A program made the translations under genes and the position numbers. Shown here one piece after another: positions 8,238 to 16,858 of a DNA stretch of 64,000 nucleotides. Under the pieces are notes generated by a model. The model saw nothing but the letters and a program-made list of their open reading frames with translations. It was not told the origin of the DNA and did no database searches. The DNA comes from Maritimibacter sp. (lineage in GTDB: Bacteria > Pseudomonadota > Alphaproteobacteria > Rhodobacterales > Rhodobacteraceae): NCBI GenBank assembly GCA_002695005.1, contig NZNT01000020.1, positions 62,001 through 126,000 of the forward strand. The letters run 5' to 3'. Every line of letters begins with the position of its first letter. Within the stretch, counting starts at the first letter, position 1.

Positions 8238-9422
8238 TCAGAGGCCCGCTTCCTTCGCGATCTCGGCTTTCGACTTGCGCGCGCGCTCGGTCTCGGACTT
8301 GAGCTGGCCACAAGCGGCCATGATGTCTTCGCCGCGCGGCGTGCGGATCGGCGAGGCATAGCCGGCCTTGTAGATGATATCGGCGAAGGCGCGGATGCGG
8401 TTGTTCGACGACCGTTTGTAGGGCGCGCCGGGCCATTCGTTGAAGGGGATCAGGTTGATCTTGGCCGGGATGCCCTCGATCAGCTTCACGAGCCGCCGCG
8501 CGTCCTCATCCGAATCGTTCACGCCGTCGAGCATGACGTATTCGAAGGTGATCCGTTCGGAGTTCGAGAGCTTCGGATAGTCCTTGAGCGCGGCCAGCAG
8601 CGCCTCGATGTTCCACTTCTTGTTGATCGGGACGAGCTTGTCGCGCACCTCGTCCGTCGTCGCGTGGAAGCTGATGGCGAGCATGCAGCCGATCTCGGCC
8701 CCCGCCCGCGCGATCTCGGGCACGACACCGGAGGTCGACAGGGTAATGCGGCGGCGGCTGAGGCTGATCCCTTCGCTGTCCATCGCGATCTTCATCCCGT
8801 CGCGCACCGCGTCGAAGTTGTAGAGCGGCTCGCCCATGCCCATGAGCACGATGTTGGAGACAAGGCGCGGGCGTTCGCCCATGCCCTTGCCCGCGGGCAC
8901 CCAATCGTCGAGGTCGTCGCGCGCCAGCATGATCTGGCCCACGATCTCGCCCGCCGTGAGGTTGCGCACGAGCTTTTGCGTCCCGGTGTGGCAGAACGAA
9001 CAGGTGAGCGTGCAACCGACCTGGCTTGAGACGCAGAGCGTGCCGCGATCCTCTTCGGGGATATAGACGACTTCCACCTCGTGCCCGCCCGCGATGCGGA
9101 CGAGGTACTTGCGCGTCCCGTCGGTGGAGACCTGTTTGGACACGATCTCCGGCAACCGGATCTCGAAATGCTGATCGAGCAGGGCGCGGTAGTCCTTGGC
9201 GAGGTTGGTCATGTCCGCGAAGTCGCGCACACCCTTCTGGTAGATCCACTGCCAGACCTGGCCCACGCGCATCTTGGCCTGTTTTTCCTGTGTTCCGGCC
9301 GCGATGAGCGCGTCGCGCAGCCCGTCACGGGTCAGCCCGACGAGGTTCAGCTTGCCCACCGACACGCCGTCCTTGCGCGGGATCGTCATTACATCCTGGG
9401 TGATCGGTGCAGAGGCCGTCAT
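8238..9422 (-). CDS. rlmN: Dual-specificity RNA methyltransferase RlmN
   Basis: A radical-SAM enzyme that methylates C2 of A2503 in 23S rRNA and A37 of some tRNAs. The radical-SAM cluster motif CTLTCSFC has cysteines at 137, 141 and 144. The C-terminal MAACGQL supplies the cysteine that forms the covalent RNA intermediate. I chose the ATG at 9422 (394 residues) because AGGAG lies about 10 nt upstream; an in-frame start at 9467 exists. The intrinsic terminator of the upstream IalB-like gene ends just before it, so rlmN should have its own promoter. Confidence 0.95.
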   Translation of the reverse strand: MTASAPITQDVMTIPRKDGVSVGKLNLVGLTRDGLRDALIAAGTQEKQAKMRVGQVWQWIYQKGVRDFADMTNLAKDYRALLDQHFEIRLPEIVSKQVSTDGTRKYLVRIAGGHEVEVVYIPEEDRGTLCVSSQVGCTLTCSFCHTGTQKLVRNLTAGEIVGQIMLARDDLDDWVPAGKGMGERPRLVSNIVLMGMGEPLYNFDAVRDGMKIAMDSEGISLSRRRITLSTSGVVPEIARAGAEIGCMLAISFHATTDEVRDKLVPINKKWNIEALLAALKDYPKLSNSERITFEYVMLDGVNDSDEDARRLVKLIEGIPAKINLIPFNEWPGAPYKRSSNNRIRAFADIIYKAGYASPIRTPRGEDIMAACGQLKSETERARKSKAEIAKEAGL

Positions 9423-9480
9423 GTGTTTCGCGCTCCTCATGGAATTGCGCCCCATATAGGCGATCATACCACGAATTCAA

Positions 9481-9509
9481 AAGAAAACGCCCCGGAGCGG
9501 TCCGGGGCG
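9481..9509 (-). terminator. Intrinsic terminator after the IalB-like gene
   Basis: CGCCCCGGA (9488-9496) and TCCGGGGCG (9501-9509) form a perfect 9 bp stem with a 4 nt loop. On the minus strand the stem is followed by TTTTCTT. It lies 27 nt after the stop codon of the IalB-family gene. Confidence 0.85.
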
Positions 9510-9536
9510 CGCGGTGTTCGTCAGGTCGGGCGCGGC

Positions 9537-10061
9537 TTATTCGCAGCGCTTGCCCGCATCCTCGACCGCCGCGGTGAAGCCCATGAGCGAGAACGTGTCC
9601 TCGGTCCGGGTCCCGCGTGAGGAATTGGCGACCAGCACGGCGTTTGCGCCGCTGCGCATCGATGTGATGATCTTCTTGTCGTCCTCGGGGCTTGCCGACC
9701 ACGCCCATTCACCGTCGGTGAAGAGCTGGTATTCGTCGTCACCGATCGTCAGCGAGACGGTCGAGCCGTCGGCGAAGGGATAGCCGCCGGTAAAGCTCAC
9801 TTCCCCCGTGCCGGAGCCGGACCGGTAGGACACGAACAGCAGGATATCCCCGCGGCGCACGGCGACCGAGCGCCCGTCCTTCGTGTTCACCGTCTGCTTC
9901 GGTTTGGATACGCTCCAACACTCCTGCGGATCGCCTTCGACGAAGACGCTCCAGTCCGTGTTGGCCGCCACCCGGTTGGTGCTTTCCTGTGCCATCGCGG
10001 CGCCGGTCGCAGTCAGCGACAACGCGGCAATGCACAGACCCCGTGCGATACGTGATGTCAT
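9537..10061 (-). CDS. Invasion-associated locus B (IalB) family protein
   Basis: A 174-residue secreted protein with a signal peptide ending near GAAMAQ. The body matches the IalB family: a WSVF segment, an ECWSVSKPKQT segment, then VRRGDILLFVSYR and a tryptophan-containing ELFTDGEWAW-like core. Two cysteines, one near the start and one in the last residues (GKRCE), could form a disulphide. IalB proteins are periplasmic or surface proteins; in non-pathogenic Rhodobacteraceae the role is unknown. The start at 10061 is preferred over 10154 because it gives a clean signal peptide with an upstream GGAGG. Confidence 0.85.
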   Translation of the reverse strand: MTSRIARGLCIAALSLTATGAAMAQESTNRVAANTDWSVFVEGDPQECWSVSKPKQTVNTKDGRSVAVRRGDILLFVSYRSGSGTGEVSFTGGYPFADGSTVSLTIGDDEYQLFTDGEWAWSASPEDDKKIITSMRSGANAVLVANSSRGTRTEDTFSLMGFTAAVEDAGKRCE

Positions 10062-10278
10062 GTCTAACACAGCCTCCAGCTGCTCTGCCTCTCGGGCACC
10101 CTCGTCCCATCCGTCTTTGCGGTGTTCCACGGCGAGGACGCCCTTATCAACCATGTGGCGTCAGCATAACGGGTTTTTGCCGGTTTTTGGAACCCCCGTT
10201 GGCGGAAAACCGCGCGTTTTCCTATGGATGGCGGAGTCGTGAATGTCGGCGGGCCCTTGCCGGTTGCGAATCGGTGGG

Positions 10279-11157
10279 TCAGGCGCGCGCGAAGTCGTCC
10301 TTGGAATAGCCCTGGATATAGAGGAGCGCGGTGAGATCGCCGTGGTTGATGCGGATATCGCATTGGGCCGCGACCGAGGGCTTGGCGTGAAGCGCGACAC
10401 CGGCGCCGGCAAGGTCGAGCATGCCCAGATCGTTCGCCCCGTCGCCCACCGCCAGCACGTCCGAATGGGCCAGACCGAGGCGCGCGGTGATCTCTTCCAG
10501 TGCCGCGACCTTGGCGGCGCGGCCCAGAATCGGCTCGGCCACCGTGCCGGTGAGGGTGCCGTTCTCGATCGTGAGCGTATTGGCGCGGTTCTCGTCGAAA
10601 CCCAGCGTTTCGGCGACGCGCGCGGTGAAGGCGGTGAACCCGCCCGAAACGAGCGCCGCATAGGCCCCGTTCGCGCGCATCGTGGCGACCAGCGCCGCGC
10701 CGCCGGGCATGAAGGTGATCCGCTCGCCCAGCACCTTGTCGATGACTGCGGCGGGCAGCCCTGCGAGAAGGCCCACACGCTCGCGCAGCGCGCCCTCGAA
10801 ATCGAGCTCGCCGTTCATGGCGCGCGCGGTGATGTCGGCCACGCGCGGGCCGACGCCCGCCTCATCGGCCAGTTCGTCGATACATTCCTGCTGGATCATG
10901 GTGCTGTCCATATCGGCCAGCAGCATTTTCTTGCGGCGTCCTTCGGTGGGCTGAACCACAAGGTCGACGCCCATCGCCTGAAGGTCATACCAGCTTGACC
11001 AGCGCGTGTCCGGGATGACCGGCATGTCGAATTCCGCAGCCTCGTCGGGGGCGAGCCAGCGCGCCTCGCGCCCGCCCCAGGCGCTCATCAGCGCCTCGAC
11101 GAGGGCGGGGGTCAGAGCGCCTGAGCCCGGCGCGGCGATCAACGTGGTGGTGAACAT
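10279..11157 (-). CDS. serB: Phosphoserine phosphatase SerB
   Basis: Catalyses the last step of serine synthesis, hydrolysing phosphoserine. The 292-residue HAD-family protein has the nucleophile motif DMDST (82-86) and the C-terminal metal site GDGANDLGML. An N-terminal extension of about 75 residues, typical of SerB, precedes the catalytic domain. The gene stands alone on the minus strand, between the flgD end and the IalB-family gene. The 124 bp downstream hold no further gene. Confidence 0.95.
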   Translation of the reverse strand: MFTTTLIAAPGSGALTPALVEALMSAWGGREARWLAPDEAAEFDMPVIPDTRWSSWYDLQAMGVDLVVQPTEGRRKKMLLADMDSTMIQQECIDELADEAGVGPRVADITARAMNGELDFEGALRERVGLLAGLPAAVIDKVLGERITFMPGGAALVATMRANGAYAALVSGGFTAFTARVAETLGFDENRANTLTIENGTLTGTVAEPILGRAAKVAALEEITARLGLAHSDVLAVGDGANDLGMLDLAGAGVALHAKPSVAAQCDIRINHGDLTALLYIQGYSKDDFARA

Positions 11158-11217
11158 CGGCCTCTCCGTCTGGTCGCGGAGGGATTAGCGCGGCGCGGGC
11201 CGATGTGCCAGCCGGTT

Positions 11218-11928
11218 CTAGCTGTCGGGCGCGCGCAATGCCTCGACCTCGGCCGCCGGGATTTCGTCGCCGGAGTCGAGGATCAGCACCGTCTGGCCCT
11301 CGACAACCTTGGCCTCGACCACCTGCGCATAGACCGACATCGGCTCTTCCGCGATCAGGCTGGTCTGGTTGTAGCTTTGCAGCTCGAACGAGTATTCGCC
11401 TTTGGGGAACAGGGTGCCGTTCTGGTCCAGCCCGGCCCATTCGACGGGATCGTTGGTGACGGGGATCTCCAGTCGGTCGACCTGTGCGCCGCTGGCGTCG
11501 CGCACGACCATGAAGGTCTTGGTCGCGCCCGGCGCGGGGGTCGGCGTGACCGTGATGGGGGCAAGGTCGAACTGCGCGGACACGGGCGCGCGCGCTTCCA
11601 TCCCCACCCAGCCGGCGAGGTCGGACATGGACATGACGCCGAGCTGCGTTTGCAACGCCTTGAGCAGGTCGTTGGTCTGAACCTGTTGTTCGACGCCCGA
11701 GAAGGTGGCGAGCTGGACCGCGTAGTCACTGCTCTCGATCGGGTTGAGCGGGTCCTGATTTTCCATCTGGACCGTCAGCATCTTGAGGAACGTCTCGAAG
11801 TCGGACGAGATCGCTGTGCCCGATCCGGTGTCAGATGCCGTGTCCTGCGCGGTGTCGTCGGCGGTGCGGTCCGGTGCGGCGGCGAAGGCGCCATAGGCGA
11901 CGCGCGTGCCTGTCTGGGTGACGTCCAT
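11218..11928 (-). CDS. flgD: Flagellar hook assembly scaffold FlgD
   Basis: FlgD caps the growing hook and is needed for FlgE polymerisation. The 236-residue protein has the FlgD N-terminal motif FLKMLTVQMENQDPLNPIES, then QLATFSGVEQQVQTN, then the tudor and Ig-like region. An ATG one codon upstream (11931) is also possible. AAAGGA sits immediately ahead of both; spacing favours 11928. It follows fliK by 16 nt on the same strand, so the two hook genes form an operon. Confidence 0.93.
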   Translation of the reverse strand: MDVTQTGTRVAYGAFAAAPDRTADDTAQDTASDTGSGTAISSDFETFLKMLTVQMENQDPLNPIESSDYAVQLATFSGVEQQVQTNDLLKALQTQLGVMSMSDLAGWVGMEARAPVSAQFDLAPITVTPTPAPGATKTFMVVRDASGAQVDRLEIPVTNDPVEWAGLDQNGTLFPKGEYSFELQSYNQTSLIAEEPMSVYAQVVEAKVVEGQTVLILDSGDEIPAAEVEALRAPDS

Positions 11929-11944
11929 CATGTTTCCTTTCGTG

Positions 11945-13477
11945 TCAAAGCCGCAGGTCCATGCCGCCGCTGGATGTGTGGCGCAGCACTTCGGTGGTGC
12001 GGGCATCGGGCTGCGTGGTGTCCGCCTGATCGCTGGTCGCTGTGCCGGACGTCTCCCGGCTGCCGGCGTCATTCCCGCGCGCCGATCCGTCCGAGAAGGC
12101 GAAGTCGAGCGAGTCATAGCCCAGCTGCCGCAGTTCCTGTTCGAGGAGCGAAATGTTGCGGCGCAGGAGGTCGAGCGTTTCGGGCCGGTCCGCCGTCAGG
12201 GATACGGTCAGGGCGCCGCCGTCGGTGTTGAACGACAGGCTCACCCGGCCCAGTTCTTCGGGCCGCAGCGTGACCTCCACCGTGCCCTCGCGCCCCGCCC
12301 GGACGACATCGGCGACCTGCGCCGCGACCGAGCGCGCGGTCTCGGGCTGGGCAAGCAGGCCGGGGTTCGGGGGCTGGGTCGGGGCGGAAGGACGCTCGGA
12401 CCGGAGCGGGTCGATCCCGGCTACCTCGGCGACGAGCGTGTCGGTCGGAACCTCGGCCACAGGCACACGCGCTTCGCCAGCGGCGAGCTGCGTGGGCGGC
12501 GGGGCGGCCGATGGTGTGGGAGGCGTGGGCGTGGTCGTTTCGGTCCTGAACGCGCCCTCGCGCCCCGCTTGGGAGATTTCGATATCGGCTTCCGGTGTCG
12601 CCGTGGGTTCCTCGCCTTTTGTCTGTGGGACCGTTGGCGGGGCAGGAGGCCCGACCGGTTGCGATGGGCCTTGAGTCACCTCGGGACTGTGGCGTTGGGG
12701 CGCGGGCGCGGATCTGGCTTTGACGAGGGCGTCGGTCGTTTCCGTCGAACCTGAGCGCCCGGCTATTTCCTGCGGCTGACCGAGGGCCGACATGAGCGGA
12801 AGCGACGAAGCCTGACCGGTGCGGGCTACTGGCGCCGCGACCACCGTGGTCGCAGCATCGGCGGCATTCGGGCTGGCTTGCGTCAACAGCGCCGTGTCTG
12901 CGTGCGTCGGCTGTGGGTTCGTCGCGACCGGAACGATCGCGGCGGTCGTGACCACCGCCGGCTTCAGCGATGGCGCGTGCAGCGTGGTGGTCACTGAGGT
13001 CGCGGCTTTCGTCAGTGCCGCAGCCTGCGACGGGGCCGGCGGGACGGGAACGAGGAGTGCGGCAACGTCGGGCGTTTGGCCTGGACTGCCGTCGCGAAGA
13101 GGCAGGCCGGTTGGGTCCGGGGACGGTTCATTCAAAGGACTTGCAGGAGTCGGAACAGGCGTGACGTCGGCGGCGAAAACAATTGACGCCGTTTCGGCGG
13201 GGACAGGTGCCGGGAGCGGCGTCGGCGGGTTGTCAACCTGACCTTGGCGCTCCGCGTTTGGGGCCTGCGCTGCGTCGTCGCTCTTGGTGCCGGACCGATC
13301 AGGACCCTTGCGCTGTTCTTCCGAGAGCGCGCCGTTGTCCTTCGGGGGCGAGCCTTCGGTCCCGGACGCGGCAAACGCGCGCTCGAACCCGGAACCGCCG
13401 GGCGGGCCGGAGGCGCGTGGTGAGGGTGTTGGTTTCGCGGAAACCGGCGCGAAGAAAGCGGCCTGAGGTATGGTCAT
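11945..13477 (-). CDS. fliK: Flagellar hook-length control protein FliK
   Basis: FliK measures hook length and switches export specificity through FlhB. The 510-residue protein has a long low-complexity region rich in Pro, Ala and Thr (about 20-390). The conserved C-terminal Flg_hook domain follows, with LRPEELGRVSLSFNTDGGAL and ISLLEQELRQLGY. The N-terminal part is poorly conserved, as is usual. The ATG at 13477 has GGAG 5 nt upstream. A CtrA-like box lies 51 nt upstream and is shared with the divergent flgJ. Confidence 0.88.
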   Translation of the reverse strand: MTIPQAAFFAPVSAKPTPSPRASGPPGGSGFERAFAASGTEGSPPKDNGALSEEQRKGPDRSGTKSDDAAQAPNAERQGQVDNPPTPLPAPVPAETASIVFAADVTPVPTPASPLNEPSPDPTGLPLRDGSPGQTPDVAALLVPVPPAPSQAAALTKAATSVTTTLHAPSLKPAVVTTAAIVPVATNPQPTHADTALLTQASPNAADAATTVVAAPVARTGQASSLPLMSALGQPQEIAGRSGSTETTDALVKARSAPAPQRHSPEVTQGPSQPVGPPAPPTVPQTKGEEPTATPEADIEISQAGREGAFRTETTTPTPPTPSAAPPPTQLAAGEARVPVAEVPTDTLVAEVAGIDPLRSERPSAPTQPPNPGLLAQPETARSVAAQVADVVRAGREGTVEVTLRPEELGRVSLSFNTDGGALTVSLTADRPETLDLLRRNISLLEQELRQLGYDSLDFAFSDGSARGNDAGSRETSGTATSDQADTTQPDARTTEVLRHTSSGGMDLRL

Positions 13478-13528
13478 GGTCACTCCGGGTGTTCTGCCAC
13501 CGAATGTCGTGACTTTCCCCCAAACGGA

Positions 13529-13544
13529 TTACCGAATCTTTACC
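13529..13544. promoter_or_regulatory. CtrA-like box between fliK and flgJ
   Basis: TTAC-N7-TTACC on the plus strand; in the fliK direction it reads GGTAA-N7-GTAA. It deviates from TTAA-N7-TTAAC at two positions. Its orientation and its distance of 51 nt to the fliK start match the stronger boxes ahead of flgE, motB and fliF. Confidence 0.45.
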
Positions 13545-13590
13545 GCTTGCCGTCAGTCTTCCTGAAAATGCGCAAAATTCGACGGACCAG

Positions 13591-13884
13591 ATGACACCAG
13601 TTCTTCCCCCGACCACGCCCGGCCCGCCGATGCCGGCACGCCCCACGAGCGATGAGCAATTGCGCGACGCGGCACGGGAACTTGAGGCGACATTCCTGGC
13701 CGAAATGCTGAAATCGGCGGGACTCGGCGAGATGCCGGACGCGTTCGGGGGCGGACCGGGCGAGGAACAATTCGCCTCGTTTCTGCGTCTGGAACAAGCG
13801 CGGGAGATGGTGAAGGCCGGGGGAATCGGCCTGTCCGAAACCCTGTTCGAAGCAATAAAGGAGCGTGACTATGGGTCTGTTTGA
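13591..13884 (+). CDS. flgJ: FlgJ-like rod-binding protein (no muramidase domain)
   Basis: A 97-residue protein consisting only of the rod-binding domain, with RELEATFLAEMLKSAGLGEM and FGGGPGEEQFASFLRLEQA. In enterobacteria FlgJ also carries a C-terminal muramidase; here that part is absent. In Rhodobacter sphaeroides the muramidase is a separate protein, SltF, and an SltF-like gene is present at 28038-28808. FlgJ would act as the rod cap in the periplasm. Its end overlaps the next gene by 14 nt. Confidence 0.85.
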   Translation: MTPVLPPTTPGPPMPARPTSDEQLRDAARELEATFLAEMLKSAGLGEMPDAFGGGPGEEQFASFLRLEQAREMVKAGGIGLSETLFEAIKERDYGSV

Positions 13885-14224
13885 CGGTCATGGCACGGGC
13901 GCGGCGCTCGCTGATCTTCTGGAGCGCGAGAAGGCGCTGATCCTGAGCGGAGACATCGACGGGGTCGCTCGCCTTTCGCACGAGAAAGAGCGTCTGATGA
14001 GCCGGCTGGCACGGGCGCGCTTCCGGCGCGGAGAGCTTGACCGATTGCGGGAAAAGGCCAACCGGAACAATGCGTTGCTTGAGGCATCCGCGCGGGGCTT
14101 CAAGGCAGTTCAGGATCAGATTTCGGCCCTCGCCAAAGGGTCCGAAACGCTCAAGATTTATGGCAGCGACGGCAACCGCGCGGCGATGGGGCGCAAGCCG
14201 ACGGACTTCAACAAGCGGGCCTGA
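13871..14224 (+). CDS. FlgN-like flagellar export chaperone
   Basis: A 117-residue, mostly helical protein with charged heptads (for example DLLEREKALILSGDIDGVA and LDRLREKANRNNALLEASA). Size, helicity and position match FlgN-type chaperones, which bind hook-junction proteins FlgK and FlgL before export. The ATG at 13871 has AAGGAG 7 nt upstream, inside the end of flgJ, and the two genes overlap. The family call is by pattern rather than a diagnostic motif. Confidence 0.65.
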   Translation: MGLFDGHGTGAALADLLEREKALILSGDIDGVARLSHEKERLMSRLARARFRRGELDRLREKANRNNALLEASARGFKAVQDQISALAKGSETLKIYGSDGNRAAMGRKPTDFNKRA

Positions 14225-14357
14225 CGCGCCGCGCTAATACCCCGCTTTCGCCTAAAATCCGACGCAATCGCCCGAGACATGTTCACCGTTCTTTTAGCAC
14301 TCCCGCATCAGGTTGCATCGCGCATCCTGAGGGGGTGGCGCGGACCGGGAAACCGAC

Positions 14358-14409
14358 GTCCGCAGAGGTCAGAATGACTCTGGAACCCGCCCTGAGCGGG
14401 CGGACCTCT
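14358..14409 (+). promoter_or_regulatory. Structured 5' leader of the flagellin gene
   Basis: CCGCCC (14387-14392) and GGGCGG (14398-14403) form a hairpin. AGAGGTC (14364-14370) can instead pair with GACCTCT (14403-14409), and GTCCGC (14358-14363) with GCGGAC (14400-14405). These alternative pairings compete with each other. The element lies 44-95 nt upstream of the fliC start. FlbT of related bacteria acts on the flagellin 5' untranslated region, and flbT is nearby. I saw no convincing sigma factor motif in the 228 bp ahead of fliC. Confidence 0.4.
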
Positions 14410-14452
14410 AACCCGGCGCAAAACGGCGCCGAATGACTGAAGGAACTAGTAC

Positions 14453-16000
14453 ATGTCCAGCATTCTGACCAACTCGAGCGCGATGGTCGCGCTTCAGACG
14501 CTGAAATCCATCAACTCGAACCTCGAAACGACCCAATCGGAAATCTCAACCGGTAAGTCCGTGGCCTCCGCCAAGGACAACTCTGCCGTCTGGGCGATCT
14601 CCAAGGTCATGGAAGCCGATGTGAACGGTTTCAGCGCCATTTCGGACTCGCTGTCTCTTGGCGAATCTACCGTGGCCGTGGCGCGGCAGGCGTCCGAAAC
14701 CGTCACCGACCTTCTGACCCAGATGAAAGGCAAGATCGTCGCGGCACAGGAAGAGAACGTCGACCGGGAAAAGATCCAGACCGACATCAATGCCCTGCGT
14801 GACCAGATTTCGTCGGTCGTCGGCGCCGCACAGTTCAACGGCCTGAACATGGTGCAGGGGACCGAGGACGTGAATGTCCTTTCGTCGCTCGACCGCGCCT
14901 CGGACGGCTCGGTCAATGCGTCGAACATCACGGTCGCGCGTCAGGACCTGTCGTCCGACGCCGGTGTCTACGGCAATGGCGGGACGGACCTCAGCGGGAA
15001 CATCGTCATTTCCTCGACGAACTCGGCCATCGATTCAAGTGCGGCCGCGCGTGACCTGGACCTGACCTTCGCCGGCGCGGGCACGGATGATGTCGACTTC
15101 TCGATCGGCGGTACATCGTTTACCGAAACGTTCGACACGAACGTGAACACGACTGTCGACAACCTCGCGGACTCGATCAACGCGCTTGGCTTGACCGGCA
15201 TCTCGGCGGCGTCCAACGGCTCCGGCGTCCTGACCCTGACCAATACGAACTCGTTCGATGACTCGGCGATTACCTGGGATGTCGGCGGCACGAACACGGT
15301 CGCGATCACGAACAACGGCGACTCGAGCGAGGATGCGACAGCGGCTTCCGGCCCGGGATCGGCAACGCTGGTCTACCGTGCCGAGGACATCGCCCTGTCG
15401 ACGACGGCGCAGGTGAACGAAGGCGACAGCTATCGGATTTCGGTCAACGGCAACAACTACGACTACATCGCGGGCGCTGGCGAAACGATGGAAGACGTGG
15501 CCAACGGGCTCAAGACCGCCGTCGATGGTGGCGCCGAGACAGGCGTGACCACGCAGGTGGTGCAGGACGGCACGACCGGGGCGTGGACGGTGCAGGTCGA
15601 CTATGACGGCACCGATACCACCGCAGGCGCCACGATGGCGCTGGCGATCAATGGCGAGGACGGCGGCACCGCATCGGGCGGGATGTTCGGCCTCGACAAT
15701 ATCGACGTCACGTCGGACTCGGGGGCATCGGCCGCGCTCGGCAACATCGAAACGCTGATCAACAACTCGATCGACGCAGCGGCGGCCTTTGGCTCGGCTG
15801 CGGGTCGGATCGAGATCCAGAGCGAATTCATCGGCAAGCTGACCGACTCGCTCAAGACCGGGATCGGGTCGCTGGTGGATGCGGACATGGAGGCGGCCTC
15901 GGCCCGTCTTCAGGCGCTCCAGGTGCAGCAGCAGCTGGGCACGCAGGCGCTGTCCATCGCCAACCAGGCGCCGCAGAACATCCTGTCGCTGTTCCGCTAA
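14453..16000 (+). CDS. fliC: Flagellin
   Basis: The filament subunit. The 515-residue protein has the conserved N-terminal D0/D1 helices starting MSSILTNSSAMVALQTLKSI, and the C-terminal helices ending in TQALSIANQAPQNILSLFR, which are needed for polymerisation. The middle, about residues 170-420, is a large exposed domain rich in Gly, Asn, Asp and Thr, with a flagellin hook-IN-like stretch near DSINALGLTGISAASNGSG. AAGGA precedes the ATG. A strong terminator ends the gene, so it is monocistronic. Confidence 0.96.
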   Translation: MSSILTNSSAMVALQTLKSINSNLETTQSEISTGKSVASAKDNSAVWAISKVMEADVNGFSAISDSLSLGESTVAVARQASETVTDLLTQMKGKIVAAQEENVDREKIQTDINALRDQISSVVGAAQFNGLNMVQGTEDVNVLSSLDRASDGSVNASNITVARQDLSSDAGVYGNGGTDLSGNIVISSTNSAIDSSAAARDLDLTFAGAGTDDVDFSIGGTSFTETFDTNVNTTVDNLADSINALGLTGISAASNGSGVLTLTNTNSFDDSAITWDVGGTNTVAITNNGDSSEDATAASGPGSATLVYRAEDIALSTTAQVNEGDSYRISVNGNNYDYIAGAGETMEDVANGLKTAVDGGAETGVTTQVVQDGTTGAWTVQVDYDGTDTTAGATMALAINGEDGGTASGGMFGLDNIDVTSDSGASAALGNIETLINNSIDAAAAFGSAAGRIEIQSEFIGKLTDSLKTGIGSLVDADMEAASARLQALQVQQQLGTQALSIANQAPQNILSLFR

Positions 16001-16011
16001 GGACGGCACTG

Positions 16012-16040
16012 ACGGGGGGCCAAAAAGGCCCCCCGTTTCT
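16012..16040 (+). terminator. Intrinsic terminator after fliC
   Basis: ACGGGGGGCC (16012-16021) pairs perfectly with GGCCCCCCGT (16027-16036) around an AAAAA loop, and TTTCT follows. It separates highly expressed flagellin from flaF and flbT. Confidence 0.93.
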
Positions 16041-16076
16041 CCATCGTGATCCACCCGCGACCGGAAGGAAATTCCC

Positions 16077-16454
16077 GTGAACGCAATGAACATGGCCAAA
16101 ACGGCCTACGCCACGAATCAGGCCCCGATCCGCACCCCGCGCGGCACCGAATACGAAGCATTCGCGCGCGTGACCCGGCGGTTGAAGGCCGCGTCCGAAC
16201 TGGGCCGGCCCGGCTTTGCCCGGCTTGCAGAAGCCCTCCATCTCAACAGACAGCTCTGGACGATGCTCGCCGCCGATGTGGCGGAGCGTGAGAACGGGCT
16301 GCCCGAAGACCTTCGGGCCCGCATTTTCTATCTCTCGGAATTCACAGCGCAGCATTCGCGCAAGGTGCTGAGGCAGGAGGAGGATGTTGCGGTTCTTCTT
16401 GAGGTGAACATGGCCGTGATGCGCGGCCTGCGGACCAAGGAGCAGGCGGCATGA
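16077..16454 (+). CDS. flaF: Flagellar biosynthesis regulator FlaF
   Basis: FlaF promotes flagellin synthesis or export in alphaproteobacteria and works opposite to FlbT. The 125-residue helical protein has the family pattern KTAYATNQAPIRTPRGTEYE at the N-terminus and the LEVNMAVMRGL end. The GTG at 16077 has GGAAGGAA 6 nt upstream. The stop overlaps the flbT start by 4 nt, so translation is probably coupled. Confidence 0.93.
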   Translation: MNAMNMAKTAYATNQAPIRTPRGTEYEAFARVTRRLKAASELGRPGFARLAEALHLNRQLWTMLAADVAERENGLPEDLRARIFYLSEFTAQHSRKVLRQEEDVAVLLEVNMAVMRGLRTKEQAA

Positions 16455-16858
16455 GCGGGCTGGTCCTCAAACTCGGACCCAAGGAGAGGGTCCTCGTCAA
16501 CGGCGCGGTGATCGAGAACGGCGACCGCCGGTCCCGCCTGTCCATCATCACGCCCGGCGCGAATATCCTGCGTCTGCGTGATGCCATCCATCCTGAAGAG
16601 GTCAACACGCCGGTGCGCCGGGTCTGCTACATCGCGCAGCTCGTACTGTCCGGCGATGCCGATCCCGATGAGGCGCGGCTGCAACTCCTGCGCGGGATCG
16701 AGCAGCTGAGCCAGGTTCTGACCGACCATGACAGCCGCACGCAGATGTCCCACGCGACCGAGGCGATTGGTGAGGGGCAGTTTTATCAGGCGCTCAAGTC
16801 GTTGCGCACGCTTCTGCCCCGCGAAGAACGCCTGATGGCGGCGGGGCGCGCGGAGTGA
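16451..16858 (+). CDS. flbT: Flagellin post-transcriptional repressor FlbT
   Basis: In Caulobacter FlbT binds the flagellin mRNA leader and destabilises it when filament assembly cannot proceed. The 135-residue protein has the typical start SGLVLKLGPKERVLVNGAVI and the segment RVCYIAQLVLSGD. It overlaps flaF by 4 nt and the next gene by 4 nt. The structured leader of fliC in this window is a plausible target; that is inference. Confidence 0.93.
   Translation: MSGLVLKLGPKERVLVNGAVIENGDRRSRLSIITPGANILRLRDAIHPEEVNTPVRRVCYIAQLVLSGDADPDEARLQLLRGIEQLSQVLTDHDSRTQMSHATEAIGEGQFYQALKSLRTLLPREERLMAAGRAE

Noticed and set aside
10172-10190. Tandem GGTTTTTG-like repeat in the serB to IalB-like gap
   Set aside because: Only two short imperfect copies; no match to a known binding site and easily due to chance.
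10204-10222. GGAAAAC/GTTTTCC hairpin downstream of serB
   Set aside because: The loop is small and the arms contain the T-rich bases, but no T-run follows on the minus strand. It could be a weak terminator or chance.
14253-14277. Sigma-28-like TAAA and GCCCGAGA upstream of fliC
   Set aside because: The spacing is 13 nt rather than 15 and the -10 part differs from GCCGATAA. Not convincing as a flagellin promoter.
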